Of a stretch of 64,000 nucleotides of DNA, positions 10,904 through 22,944 are shown one piece after another. The stretch is taken from positions 3,038,001-3,102,000 of the forward strand of contig NC_089399.1 of assembly GCF_003171515.1 (NCBI RefSeq). The letters run 5' to 3'. Both the position numbers and the translations under genes were made by a program. Under the pieces are notes generated by a model. It made no database searches, was not told the DNA's origin, and worked only from the letters and a program-made list of their open reading frames with translations. Position 1 is the stretch's first letter. The number at the start of each line of letters is the position of its first letter. Origin of the DNA: Pyrenophora tritici-repentis (taxonomy: Eukaryota; Ascomycota; Dothideomycetes; Pleosporales; Pleosporaceae).

Positions 10904-13398
10904 GATGGGCGTGTGAATTGACAGTCGGGGTGAATCGTGGTTGACTGTTGCTGCTAGCAGCCACGAGAGAGAGGATGGGGATGCAGCGAGGAATAGAGAG
11001 ACCCTGTTCAACCAAAAGTTGGGCGGTGGTGGTGCATTTAATGTGATCACGCAACGGGAGAGTCCAGCGTCGTACTCTATAGGCTCGGGCTTGATAAGGA
11101 AGGAGGGCACACTAGGGCAGGTATTAGCTTCATCTTCACTCCTTCACCACGGCCTCGTCATCAGCAAACATATCGCCACGGCGGCTGATATGCCCCAGAC
11201 AGTACTCGGCGCGCGAGCAACATGTGCGGCACGATACTGAATTCGCAATGCATCGCCGAGGCGTCATGGTCAGCTCAAGCCTTGCCAAGTAGCTAGCCAC
11301 CACTGGTAAGCAGCATCACAAGAGAGCTTACCATTTCCAAGATAACAATTCGCAGTGGCGCCTTTGATGCATTTCATCTACTTAGCTCCTTCCTAATGCG
11401 GGTGACTCCAGTACCCCGCGAGCAACCCCAAGCAATGCCTAGAACCGCTAATTTACGCCTCCAACTACCATTTGCTTCGCTCGCGGACCCGGCGTATGGT
11501 ACGACCAAACACGCCATTGTCGTGGTATCAGCACCCTTGCTTTTCGGCGTGCAATGGCGGGTATTTACGGGCAATAGTATCGAACCAGCGCCTGAGAACC
11601 AACATGGGCTTTTCCAGAAGCTTTTGGGACGGGACTGGTTGAGATGGTAAGTCTGTAAAGACGACTCCGCTCCCGATGGAGGATAGGTCCAGGGCTAGAA
11701 GCTTGTGACTTTAGCCAATTATAGCGCTATGCCAAGATTTGCCCCATGCACTACAGGACCCAGGCCATCTCCAACACCAGGTCCATCAGGCTGTCGAGAT
11801 GCACTATCCAGTCAATTTGGTTCCCGAAGCTTGCGTGTATGGCCGACGACCTGGACCACGGGACTGCCGTCTCTTCTATTACTACTATTGTCACCCGTAG
11901 ATGAGCACGCGGCAAGGGGATGCAACGGTACCTTTGAAGCATCGAGATAAGCATTGCCGTCTTGGCCAACAGTCGAAAAGCCACGGAACAAGAGTTTTCG
12001 AGGACGTTTAGTGCCACACACCCAGACGGGCGTATGCAAGGCCTGACTCAACCAATCCTTCGAGAGACAATACGACTCCGTGGGTGTTGTTGAAGCGGTG
12101 CAGTTGATAGACATGCGCATCCCTCACAGCGGCTTGCTCCTTCGCTGATTGCAGCTAATGAGGTGTGGTGTGTTGGGATGATAGAGCGGAAGGCGGGGAT
12201 TGGAAGGATTAAAGATCGCCATTTCGCTTAACCCTACGCTGATTAAACCGAGGCAGGCATTGATGCACGTGAACACTCCGTATCCAACAACGGCTGCCAA
12301 CCTATTGATACGACTCGGAGCCCGTCCACATACGTGGGTGTCGCAACACTTCAAACTATAAATGCTGCCCAGGCTCGGCGCGCGGGCGGTGCCGATGAAC
12401 CATCAGCAACCGTGAACAGCACCGTTCAAATCTCCATGTGTACCCGTACGAGACTGTCGCTCCGCCTAGCCAAGAGGATTGATTAGGTAAAACGGCCCAC
12501 TTGCAACTTCCCACCTTCCCCAGACTCCACACACACCTTACCAAACCCTATAGCAACTACGCGAGCAATATACTAGACAATCCACTACCTATCGCTTAAC
12601 TGCCGCTCCATAAATCATTGATTAGAAACAGAGCGATCCCATACACAGCTATACATAGTTCGAGCTTTTGTCCTAGGCTTGTTCGCTGTGCCTAGGAGGA
12701 GCGGTAGATCCTGCTGTATCTGCTGAACAAAGTCACCGAGTATATCCGCTCGGGAATGAAACACATGCACAAGTACGGCTCAAGTTCACACCTTGGCAGA
12801 CTTCTACAGAATCACCGATCAGCACTCCTTATCATTTGTCTCACATGTGGGAAGGGAGCACCTCATCAAGTAAGAGCGACATGCCGGTCTTCCGTCTATT
12901 GACAAACATCAATGGCGCTCAGGCTTGGCAACATGTACTACTCATTTGCCTTGCGTAATAGTGAGGATATACAGGACGCCTGATCGACCGGGACAACGTG
13001 TAAGGTAGGAAGGAGGTGGCAGTTGTGAAACGACATGTCGCGTGCACCACATGGTTCGAAGAAGGGCAGAGGTGTCCAGGTACGTCTTACAAGACTTAGG
13101 AACGCCACGATATCTCGTACGAGCGTTCTTGATGCAATGTCACTACTGCCCTGGCAAATCCTGCAGCGAACAGACCAGATGCTACGACCCTTTCTTGGAT
13201 CTCACAGTCGTTGATCATAGCAAACAGTGTATTCGCCCATTGACTAGAATTTTAGTATGCACATCTACAAACCCGTAACACAGTCCAGTTAACGGAAACC
13301 GAACGAGCCGTCTAAATTGACAACTCTTATGCGATACCAAACAATCGCGCAAACGACTTCGAAAGCGCACATCCACACAGCTCTTTCACAGCCCCATC
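10904..13398. other. Intergenic, about 2.5 kb without a supported gene
   Basis: This is the upstream region of the PTR2 gene and beyond. Open frames are short, overlap each other on both strands and lack conserved-looking segments. No transposon ends or RNA genes were recognised. Confidence 0.45.
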
Positions 13399-14099
13399 TC
13401 AAAACACCTTCCCCATCTCCCTCAACCCCCTCAGCCCCTCCTCCGAAACTAAACTCAACACCCCTGCCGCCCCAATAACCGCCCCAAGCACCAAAACCAA
13501 CAACAAATGCAGCACCCCCAACCTTTCCCTCTCCCCACCCCTCTCCCTCCTATTCTCCGGCGCCCACCTCCCCACCATCTTCTTAATAGGCACCACTCCA
13601 TTCCTTTCCGCAAAAGCGACTCCCCTCCTCATACCCGGCAACCCATCAATACTCCTCTGACTCTTGAGCGCCCAATAAAAATCCCAATAAAATCTCATCT
13701 CCCTATGGCCAACGAAATCATAGTAAGGAACGCTAAATCCACAGCTTGTCCCACATTGGTGTACATCCACCATAATAATACTTCTACTCCCTGGAATCGT
13801 TTCCACTTTATGCTCCTGCACAAAGGCCTCGTATTCAGGTGTTCCGTTCTCGATGGCGCGGCCAGTGCCCCATATTCTCACGATCTTGGGGGGTCCGCTG
13901 AAGGCGAGGAAGAGGATGCAGATGCGACCGTTGGATGGCTCGTGTAGGTGTGCGTGCGTTTCTACAAAGTTTGAGCCGCCTTTTGGGAGAGGTTGATGTG
14001 GCCGGTGGGGGAGAGGGGCGCCGTGGCTACAAAGAGGAGTTGTTGAGAGAGGATCCATGGGTGGAGGGATGGGGGGATGGTTTCGTAGAACACACCCAT
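13399..14099 (-). CDS. Pyridoxamine-5'-phosphate-oxidase-family protein, frame broken near the N-terminus
   Basis: Fungal flavin-nucleotide-binding (split-barrel) protein. From ATG 14099 the frame reads MGVFYETIPPSLHPWILSQQ, then ATAPLSPTGHINLSQKAAQT and a TAG at 13964. The family continues as ...NVSPKGG, and this appears in the next frame as LPKGGSNF, so one base has been gained or lost near 13985. The second frame gives HLHEPSNGRICILFLAFSGP, then PKIVRIWGTGRAIENGTPEY, SIIMVDVHQCGTSCGFSVPY and SIDGLPGMRR, all strong family segments. Compared with my memory of the family, the residues between GGSNF and HLHEP, and between YDFVGH and YWALKS, are missing, so short deletions are likely as well. 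The C-terminus has one hydrophobic segment (LGVLHLLLVLVLGAVIGAAG). This is either a decayed gene or sequence error. Confidence 0.7.
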
Positions 14100-15114
14100 T
14101 TTGGTGGTGGGTGGGTGGAGGTAAAATCGAAAGTCGTGGTCGTTGTGGGATCGGTAGGTAGGTAGGTTGGATAGTTATATATCGACAGTAACCGTCTCAA
14201 GAGTGTCCCGCCTTATATGTACCTTGTCTCTTTCCTCCTATTCCCCCAATCTCAGTTCTTCCCACTCTTTTCTCGTTCAAGTCTTTAATCTCACGAATCT
14301 TCTAGACCAATTTCTCTCTTTTTTCCTTTCTCACACAAAAAAACTGCAAAAGAGAGAAAGACGTACGACCCAACCCCAACACAAAATATCATAAACAGAC
14401 TTGCTATGATTTACACTCGTGTATCCCTCAGCCCTCCGCGGCCGGTATCGGCTCCCGTCAGCTTTGCACGTGCGTACGCCGTGCTTCTCTACTAGCAACG
14501 TTTACTAGCAACAATTCAACTATTTACACCCTGTCTCCAGAAATCACACAAGGCAGGCACGAGGCTCTATGTGCGACAAGTGTTGTTGTGCTACAAAGTT
14601 GCGGGGTTGGTGTTCGGTTAACCATGGAAGGGTAGCGTTAGCACTGGTAGGTAATGCGGGGTGGCCCGATGGGGGAATACCGAGGATGTACATGTGTGAT
14701 GAGAATGTTGAGCCGGCCGAGAAGAACGAGGTGTCTTATGTCATGTTTACAACGAAAGTAGGGTAGAATAACATGTTGGATGAACAGATCTATGAAGAGA
14801 GTATTATACCATGGAGAACACCTTGAAAAAAGGTGAGCTCCATTTCAACAGCGACAAAAAACACGTGCAAGTCTACGAACTTGAAGACACCAGTGTTTAT
14901 CGCGACGTTTTCCATATTCACAATCACGCAACGTGCAGATCGTAGGCTGTATGGCCTTCACCCCTTCTTAGAGGTTACTGCAAAAGTCACATACACAAAC
15001 GCCCTCAACGCCCCCTCCCTTCTAACCTCCCAGTATCCACGCCACACACATCCCTGGAAATGCAAATTACTTCTGCTACCCCCGCAAGTTGGAGAGCAGT
15101 ACAAGGGCTCTCTC
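14100..15114. other. Intergenic, about 1 kb, nothing supported
   Basis: Upstream flank of the oxidase-family gene and 3' flank of the DUG2-like gene. It has short frames only. Confidence 0.45.
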
Positions 15115-18072
15115 TCATCGCTTAGGCAACTCCCGAAACACTTCTTTAAAGATCTTCTTGCTATTGTACAAATTGACCAATCTCAGACGCTCGTTATCTA
15201 AATGCGCGCTGTCGCTCGCCTGACCGCAGGGTAGATGCGCAGCGGGTGCGTTGAACTCTTTTTCCAGGAACCTTATACTGGGGATAGAGCCTCCCTCGCG
15301 GATGTACAGGGGTTTGCGAGATGCGGTGTCAGTTCCAGTGGTGGGGTGTGGCGTTGACGTGCCGGATGATGGGGTAGAGGTGGTGAGGGCTGGGTCGGAG
15401 GAGTTGGCAAGGGTGTTTGATGTTGCGGGTGTGGGAGTGTGTTTGGTTGTGGGCGTTGGAGGTTCATCTGCTGTTTTTGACGACGAGGAGAAGTAATCCG
15501 GTGCTGCTGTGCTTTCTCTTCTTTGGCCGAGAGTGGGGCCCCATACGTTCATGATGGCGCGCTCGAGTGTTTGGAAGATTTCATTGTTGAAGTCGCCCAG
15601 CCACGGCTCGGGCTTGGTGGTCGATGGTGAGTTTGAGGTTGTTCTTTGAATCAAGCTCGTCGAATTCAGCTTGTAGGAATACCTTTAAACTCTCAGCCAC
15701 GTTGCCGGCTTCTTGGTTAGGTACTAGACGTATAGATAAAGCAGCCTTGGCAAGTCGCGGTATGATGGTCGAGTTCTCTGGACCAGAAGTTTGGAAGCGA
15801 TGGATGGTGAGTGAGGCCTCTCGCCATCTACGCATAAGCGACTGTGCCAGTTCTTCTGGGTCGCCTAGATCTGGATTGCTGCGCAACAAAGTCTCTGTAA
15901 TCTCAGTGTACAGGTCCTTTTCATCAGCTGTCAGGGGTAGAATTGGATCGTAGAAGCCTGGGATATGGACCTTGCCATGACGGCCAGTCAACTTGGATAA
16001 CAGCATGACGAGGTCTTTGAGCGGCTCATCGAGTAACGCACTACCGTCGACACCGCTGTGCAAATCAGGATGCTTACTCTCAACCTGTACTGTGGCATGG
16101 ATGACACCCCGAAGTCCGTACGTCAGGCATGGCACATGATCATCTAGCCAATAACTGTTGGCGAGGAGGATCCAGTCAACATCGCCAATGAGGTCCTTTC
16201 TGGCTTTCACAGCCTTTTCGAACCCACGCGAGCCACTCTCCTCCTCTCCTTCGATGAGGAAGATGATATCGGAGTCTAGGCTCTGCTCATTGGCCAGTTC
16301 ATGTGCCGCATATATCGCGGCCATGATTGGTCCTTTATTATCAGATGCACCGCGACCATACAAATAACCCCCTTCGCCAGTCAAGGTAAAGGGGTCGTGT
16401 TTCCACTTGCGATGTTCGTTTTCTGCAGCAATGACATCGTAGTGACCGTAAAATAAAATCTTCTTCCGCGATGCCGCCGTTGCCGGGTTGCCGCGAAACT
16501 TGTAGTCACTTGTATTTATCAGACACAAAATTTTGAAAGACGGACCGGAGATACGATGCACCTCTGCGACAGTCTGCGCGGTACTTGGGCAGCGAAGATA
16601 CGGTCCGAAAAGAGACGAACTGGCCCAAGGACTCCACCATGAGATCTGCGTCATACATTAGTCGAGCAAATGAGGCATACCGACGTGTACGCACCATTAT
16701 TGCTTCTTCGGGTAGCGGCACTCGGCTCAGCGCAATCCTTTACTTCCCATATTACCACGGTATTATCGTTGCCGCCCGTGACGAGAATAGGTTTTTCGCT
16801 GTACCTGGCAATTGCGGAAGCGAGAATCAGGCCGTCATGCGCCTTGAAGGTCGTGACGGATTCGTAATGTTCGTTGAATTTCTGATAATTTTAGCAATTG
16901 CTGACGCATTGCTGCCTTGACTCTTACCTGCATGATACCCGTCTTGCCGCCGGCGTAGAGGATACCGGCGCCCAAAGTCAACGTATGCACATCGCCAGTG
17001 CTCGCTTTGAGACTCCGGACTAGTTGTCGTGTCTCTAGGTCCCATACGTTGATTTCGCCGTCGAAGCGTCCACTGTAGAGGAACGAGCCCTCCCTGGCGA
17101 GAGACAGAATCGATTCCCCTTCTTCTCTTCCGTCTTCGAGCGTGCAGATAGTCGAGATGGCTCCACGCCGCTTCGGATCTATCCGCCAAAGCAATATGCG
17201 CCCATCTCCACCTCCAGAGATGAGGACTTCTTCCGATGGTGCGTCCGGCAGTATACCAGTCCCCAAGAGCATGCAATGGACATATCCATAGTGCGCAAAT
17301 TGACAAATGTCATGGCTGTCAACTTGAAGCTCTTGTCCACCCACGGCATGTCGTGGTTTGCTGTCCGCACCGCTTGGCCTCGGTGTTTGTGCGCCACCAG
17401 GACCGAGCGAGTCGAAGAATTTGTTTTTGCGTTCGGCTGGATGGGAGGATAGGCTCGGGGCTGGTCGGGTGTCTTTCTCTTTCAAATCGTACCACTGCCA
17501 CCGTCAGCATGCACACGGACCGCAAAAAGCCTCCCTACCTGTATACTAGTGTTTTGAGCGCCAAAGTAGACGGCGCGGTGGTATGACGAGTATGCGACGC
17601 AGAATATGTCCCCGATGTCGTAGGGCGACCACAAGGCGTACAGGTGCTTGAAGGTTGATGTGCACCATACCTGAAGGGTCAGTATTCGTCCCGTCTACGT
17701 TCTGGCATACACTAACATTGACTATGGGATCTGCCGCGCTCGAGAAGAGCCAATTCCGGTCTTGCGAAAGGCATAAGCCGAGTACGCTGCCCTTGTGCGC
17801 GTGAATGACGCTCCGGCGCTCATACGTGTCGAGACTGTATACCTAGACGCCATCAGCTTTTCGGCCGCTACATGATTCAGCCCTCGTACCAGGATCTCGC
17901 CGCCTTGTGTACCGGCAAAAATATATCGTGGAGATACGGCTAGAGCAAGAATCGACTTGTCGTGCTTCATGCGATGCGCCTGGACAGGCGTCCGAATGGC
18001 ATTCGGCCCCGCAATTTCCGTGCCCTTTGTTTCCACGGGGGTGTCATTGTGTGGAGGCACTGCTGCTGGCAT
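15115..18072 (-). CDS. DUG2: DUG2-like protein: WD40 repeats fused to an M20 metallopeptidase; frame broken twice
   Basis: Homologue of yeast Dug2, the subunit of the cytosolic Dug2-Dug3 complex that removes glutamate from glutathione. Exons: 18072..17890, 17842..17717, 17670..17539, 17494..16928, 16881..16695, and 16645 onward. The five introns are 44-49 nt and splice in frame. The N-terminal half has WD40 blades (ILALAVSPRYIFAGTQGGEI, VLISGGGDGRILLWRID, LYSGRFDGEINVWDLET, ILVTGGNDNTVVIWEV). The C-terminal half is M20: YGHYDVIAAE (metal His/Asp), GRGASDNKGP (bridging Asp), LIEGEEESGSRG (catalytic Glu pair) and HLPCGQASDSAHLDNER (late His). After YLRSVFQNF (near 16525) the frame shifts and a linker seems shortened. 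Near 15618 one extra base moves the frame again before PEPWLGDFNNEIFQTLERAI. Without those breaks the gene would be about 950 aa, close to family length. A Ser/Thr-rich insert lies at 15480-15320. Confidence 0.82.
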
Positions 18073-18194
18073 GGTCAGCCTGGTCTGAAGTTTGGCGATG
18101 GTGCGCGTGCATGGCCGCGTGTAAATGTTTCGCGATGGCAGGAAGCGATGACGGCAGATTCAGGGTCCATGTGCGCCGGTTGCGGGGCTATTCC

Positions 18195-18609
18195 TTGATG
18201 CCCTCACGGCTCATGCCCTCAAAGTGCCGCCAGCGCACCTTGACGTACCTCTTAGTCCAAGGACGGCTGTCGCAACTTGCTGCGACGTAAGCGTGCACAT
18301 GACGGCGCGTCGGCCTGCTGAGCTACAGGCCGAGATGAGATGAAAAGGAAAGATGTAACGTGAATCGATCTCTGATGAGAGCGAAATCGGGGCTTCAGCT
18401 ATGGGCTCGACACGAGGAGGACAAGGCAGGCACTCATTGACCTCTTCTATCTCGTGCAGCGTAATGTCGGAGGACGTCTCATCACCAGATGATGACTCTT
18501 CAGAGGAGCTCGAGCCTTGTTGCTCATCCATGGCGACAGTATTGCGCCTTCTACATGGCGAGCGACGTCCCTGCGATGGCGTCATCTCTGCTATCGATGT
18601 ATGTGCCAC
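18195..18609 (-). other. Coding-like acidic segment plus a conserved-looking C-terminal stretch, gene model unresolved
   Basis: Minus-strand ATG at 18609 opens MAHTSIAEMTPSQGRRSPCR and an acidic Ser-rich segment (SSSSEESSSGDETSSDITLH), continuing to LSSEIDSR at about 18355. In a different frame, from about 18318 to a stop at 18195, I read RRHVHAYVAASCDSRPWTKR directly followed by YVKVRWRHFEGMSREGIKE. That is too protein-like to be chance. A GT at the end of the first segment (GTTACATC) and AG sites before the second suggest an intron, but no combination I tried keeps frame. It could be a separate small gene with a one-base error, or the extreme N-terminus of the DUG2-like gene. No family is recognised. 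Confidence 0.35.
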
Positions 18610-20441
18610 CAGAAGAACGCGGTGAGAAGCTGAGGCAGACTGGCTTTATCAATGCTTCCTTTTTCACCATGATCTCGCAGCTGTGGCAGCAAGCACACGA
18701 CGATCACATTAGCCCCAAACTGTTTACTTTTGTTCAATCGAACCATGCATGTAGCCATTGGTAATGCCGGATACGTGTTCTTGTTGCAATGCTCCAGCAC
18801 TGTAGGTATGCGTCGTAGCCAACTTGAACCAGCATCTGGCCGCAGCTACAGGGAGACGTGGAAGAGGCTCGCGGGAGCATGCATAAAGTCGCGGGAGTTT
18901 GCCGTGGCGCCTGCAGGTCACCAACACAGAGCCATGATCATCGGGCCTGATTGGGACGTTCCCAGCCACAACATGCCAACCCGAGTCGGGTGGGGAGTCG
19001 GTGGGGAGTCGGTGGGGAGTCGGTGGAGAGTCGGTGGAGCAGGAGAGTCACTGGAGAATCAAAGTGGGAACATGGCAACCGCGGCCGTGGCGGGTGTCAA
19101 GGCCAAGTAAACTGGAGCATATACGTGTAACAGGTAATGTAAGATGCCAAGGTCACGTGCTTGTTGGGTAAGATTGATGATTGATTGAGTGATTGACCCG
19201 TGGACAACGGATTACCGATTGCCGATAATGCCTCGCTCCGGTGTACTCTAGTCTCTAGGCAGTACTGTACGCGGCTAGCGTGAAAAAGCGGAAAAGCCCC
19301 TGAGGAAGTCGCATCCCGTAGAGTAAGTAGGGCAGGTGCGGCCAGAACGCTTAGTGCATCTACAGCCGGTTTCAAGAGTCTAGGCCATTACGCATCTTCG
19401 CAATCAACAGTCGCAACCAGATTGGCGACCAGGAACACAGCTGCAGCAGGAAACTTCTGCCAATCGCTTCAGGAGCCATCAAGTGATTTCATCTCGACCA
19501 CGCGCTGACGACGTACCGCCACACTCAGCCACGGTCCCAACCGGCTGTGTGAGCATATCGTCTGTCCCAACTGGGAACTGAACCTGGGGACGATCATGCC
19601 AGCTGGACAATTCGACTCAGGTCTCATCGATTCTGCTCGATTCTACAGATTGCCAGGATGGGGTTTGGGCAGCAAGACGCGGGTCAGTGCTGCCAGATGG
19701 CCCTGCACCATGGCATCAGCACGCGCGAGAGTTGAGGCTGCAGAGACTAGTCGTCCACTCCCAGCAGCGACACGTTCACCATGGCTGCAGCTTCGTCGCC
19801 AGCTGGGCATCTGCACCAATGGCATGCGCTGCCGCACAAATTCAGCTGCAGCGTCTCGCTGCCCGCATATCCGTCCGACCTTCTAGCGCCCAAGGGTTGT
19901 GCCTGTAACAGAGCGACACGCGCATCTGCCTTTCCGCTATCGTACTGGCTGACTCTAAACGCTGCAGCCCATCAACCAGGGCAAGACGTCAGGTAGTCAC
20001 GACGAAAAGTATGCGCCGACGATGCGGGCAGTCTCGTGAATGGCTTCGATGCATCTCGCTTCGGCCACTCTTTTTATCCCCCCCCCGCGCTCCACCCACT
20101 GCCATCATCATCTGCAAGCCTCAGTCGCTAGAAAATCGCCTCACTCCACGCGCGCTCCCGATAAAGTGCCGCCGGTAGCCTGGCGCTCAGAGTCCAAGAG
20201 TCAAAATCCCTTATAGTCCCATATAACCTCTGCCGGTGCTGCGACGACTTGACCGTCTAGGTGGAACCCTGTGGAGTTGCGCCAGCTGCCGTTTCCGCGA
20301 GCACTGATACGTCTTGACCGCTTCACCGGCCGGTGCGACAAGTACCAACCACGCCATCTTCACCGCAACCCCTACACACGTCGCACAAAACCCCGTCATC
20401 CCGCGCTCAGTGTACTGCAGGACCTGCAAGCCCCTACAACC
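18610..20441. other. Intergenic, about 1.8 kb
   Basis: This contains a short tandem repeat at 18983-19039, and a pyrimidine/C-run near 20090 in the likely promoter or 5' UTR of the gene starting at 20442. Otherwise no supported gene. Confidence 0.45.
18983..19039. repeat. Tandem repeat of an 11-nt AGTCGGTGGGG-type unit
   Basis: About five imperfect units of AGTCGGTGGGG or AGTCGGTGGAG in a row, outside any supported gene. Confidence 0.8.
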
Positions 20442-21773
20442 ATGGCCGTAGGACTCGGAGAGACCATTACAGTCATCAACAAGAGCGGAAAAGTTGTGAG
20501 CAGTGTAAGTACAACGTCGCACGCTAGCCCCGCACATGACGCGATACTAGTCCTAACCCGCCTACAGAGCAAGCACGTATTTAACGTCTTCAAGGAGGCC
20601 AAGGCTGCCTATCGTGAGCGCAAGGCGGAAATCAAGGCAGAGCGTGATGCTCAAGTCAAGGAGAGGGAGCTGGCCAAGGGCGTCAAGGCCGTCCGTATCG
20701 ACGATGATGCCCGCTCCCATGTGTCGCACCGCTCGAAGAAGTCGCATCACGCCAAGTCACAGTCCGGCCGGCCAGCAATAGAGCGAGGCTACAGTGCGCC
20801 TGAAGGTCAGAACATGGAGATTGCCCGGCGCAGCTCAGAACATCAGGTCCAGAAAAAACGCTCCAAGTCGGAAGCTCACATCGACATGGACCTCGCATAC
20901 GGCGATGTCCCTCCCCCTCTGCCAGATAAGAAGTATGACGACCTTGAGCTCCAGGAAAAGGCGTCCAAGATTGAACTCCTCCTCGACGAGGCCAACTGCC
21001 TGCAGCATAGTGCCACAGCTATGATCGAGAACCTCCAGAAGAACCCCGAAGCCCTTGCTGCTGTCTCGCTCACCCTTGCCGAGCTCAGCGCCCTTGTAGG
21101 AAAGATGGGTCCAGGCGTCCTGATGACGCTCAAGGGCAGCTTCCCCGCCGTCGCTGCTCTCCTCCTTAGTCCTCAGTTCATGATTGCCGGCGGTGTCGCT
21201 GTCGGTGTCACCATCGTCGCCCTTGGAGGATACAAGATCATCAAGAAGATTCAAGAGCAGAACGATGCACCACCCCCACAGCCCATGCTCGCACGTGCCG
21301 CCACTGCCCCGGTCTCTGCCCCTCCCCCTGTCGCCGCGATAGAAGATACCAACCTTGAATTGGACGAACTTCAGCCCCAGGAACTCAGCCGTGTCGAGAT
21401 GTGGCGTCGCGGCATTGCGGACGTCGAGGCAAACTCCGCCGGTACCAGTGTCGACGGCGAATTCATCACCCCCGGAGCATCGCGTCAACTCTGCGATGCT
21501 GGTGTCCTTGACGAAGACGATCTCAAGTCCCGACGTAGCACTCGGTCTAGGAGAACCACCCATAGCGAATCAAAACACAAGTCACATCGCACCAAGTCTG
21601 AAAAGACTTCAAAGACCACCAAGACCTCAGAGAGCAAACGCCCCTCGAGTAAAGCCCCCAGCGTGGCTCCAAGCAAGGCTTCAAGCAGGTCTGGCAAGGA
21701 GAGCAGCCGCAAAAAGGAAAAAGAGCCCTCTGGCTTGAAAATGTTGTTCCGCGCGCACACTGTCGCCGTCTAA
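20442..21773 (+). CDS. Conserved-looking hypothetical protein with one hydrophobic segment and basic Ser/Lys-rich tail
   Basis: Start chosen at ATG 20442 in a good context (ACAACCATGGCC). Exons are 20442..20504 and 20568..21773. The 63-nt intron (GTAAGT...CTACAG) is a multiple of three and contains no stop, so retention would add 21 residues rather than break the protein. The spliced product is 422 aa and begins MAVGLGETITVINKSGKVVS. A charged helix follows (VFNVFKEAKAAYRERKAEIK), then His/Ser-rich disorder and a helical domain (KIELLLDEANCLQHSATAMI, NPEALAAVSLTLAELSALVG). A Gly-rich hydrophobic segment (MIAGGVAVGVTIVALGGYKI) could cross a membrane. The tail after about residue 330 is Ser/Lys/Arg-rich and probably disordered. 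I do not recognise a named family. It may be a membrane-associated scaffold. Confidence 0.82.
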   Translation: MAVGLGETITVINKSGKVVSSVSTTSHASPAHDAILVLTRLQSKHVFNVFKEAKAAYRERKAEIKAERDAQVKERELAKGVKAVRIDDDARSHVSHRSKKSHHAKSQSGRPAIERGYSAPEGQNMEIARRSSEHQVQKKRSKSEAHIDMDLAYGDVPPPLPDKKYDDLELQEKASKIELLLDEANCLQHSATAMIENLQKNPEALAAVSLTLAELSALVGKMGPGVLMTLKGSFPAVAALLLSPQFMIAGGVAVGVTIVALGGYKIIKKIQEQNDAPPPQPMLARAATAPVSAPPPVAAIEDTNLELDELQPQELSRVEMWRRGIADVEANSAGTSVDGEFITPGASRQLCDAGVLDEDDLKSRRSTRSRRTTHSESKHKSHRTKSEKTSKTTKTSESKRPSSKAPSVAPSKASSRSGKESSRKKEKEPSGLKMLFRAHTVAV

Positions 21774-22944
21774 TGATTCACGGTCGCATATCTTTAACTC
21801 GTCATAGCGTTTGGCGTTTTCCTTCTTCATCACACAGTCAGCATTCAGCATTACTTTATACCTCATTTACATTACATAAGACGTTGCATAGGATCATCAT
21901 TGGTCATTTTCTGAATCTTGGGAAGTTTGGCGTACCGGCGCCTCTGGGTTTCGACTTTTCAAGTCCTACAAACTGTCACGTCGCATTATGTATTGCATAC
22001 GAAAGAATTACACGTCTACCATTCTGGTCCAATCTCAGTCTCATTTTCGAGCAATTTCTCAATTTATGCAGTTTCTTTTCACTCCTGAACATCATACTCT
22101 TCCGTTTCGACCCCACTTTAATTCCGCACATCCTTCCTAGCATCGCATCGGCAGTCTCCTCCAGTCCATCCAAACTTCATCCCATACCATTACCCCGAAC
22201 TCCAAACTAACAGTCCTTCCGATACATTTCCATCTTAACATTCCGATCCAAGTCGTGCAGCATGTCTGTGCACATCAGAGGTTAGATCAGTGGTTCCGGC
22301 TGCCCTTCCGATATGACATGAACACAACTGGGTCCGATTAGGCTGCAGTGGACACATCTGTAGACCAAAGTGTGGGTACTCTAAGCTGCAGAATGATGCC
22401 TAATCCCTTGATTATCCTTCGTGATTGGATTGTACTATGCAAATAGAGATGCCTACAATCGTACTGCGTTCGGTCCAGGGGTAGTTACACAACGTCCAAC
22501 AAACCAAGCAGTAAAAATGCACCCGACATACGACCAAGAAAGTATTAAGACAATTATACGTCAAGTCTGGCTGTGATAAGTTGCCTATTTGAAGGATGAC
22601 TAGCGTCGTCGGGCCATGGTGCGCAAACCGTGGTACAGCTGTACCGTCCAACCCGGAGCCAATGATTTTGGAACATCAAAGTATCTGCCTCATGCTACAA
22701 TTGTAAGAACTCTGGTACACGAAACATGATGACTGGGTACAGTATGGAGTATAAGTATAAGACATTGTCTTTTCGTTCAGCAGAATGTCTCTCATCTCCC
22801 ATCTTCTTTATTTATCACGTCCTCTACCGAAGTAAAACACACTACTCGACCAACATGAGTTTCACAATATCTCAGATCTCACCACAAGAGGACTTCTTGA
22901 TCGAGACTTATATCCGCTTTTTATAGCAAGACTACACACTCACA
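21774..22944. other. Intergenic, about 1.2 kb, nothing supported
   Basis: 3' flank of the preceding gene and upstream region of the exonuclease-like gene. The small open frame at 21773-22210 is pyrimidine-rich and unlike a protein. Confidence 0.45.

Noticed and set aside
12124..12354. Small minus-strand frames in the 11-13 kb gap
   Set aside because: Several overlapping frames of similar length on both strands and none with conserved-looking segments; treated as chance.
20835..21563. 242-codon minus-strand frame
   Set aside because: Antisense shadow of the 20.4-21.8 kb gene.
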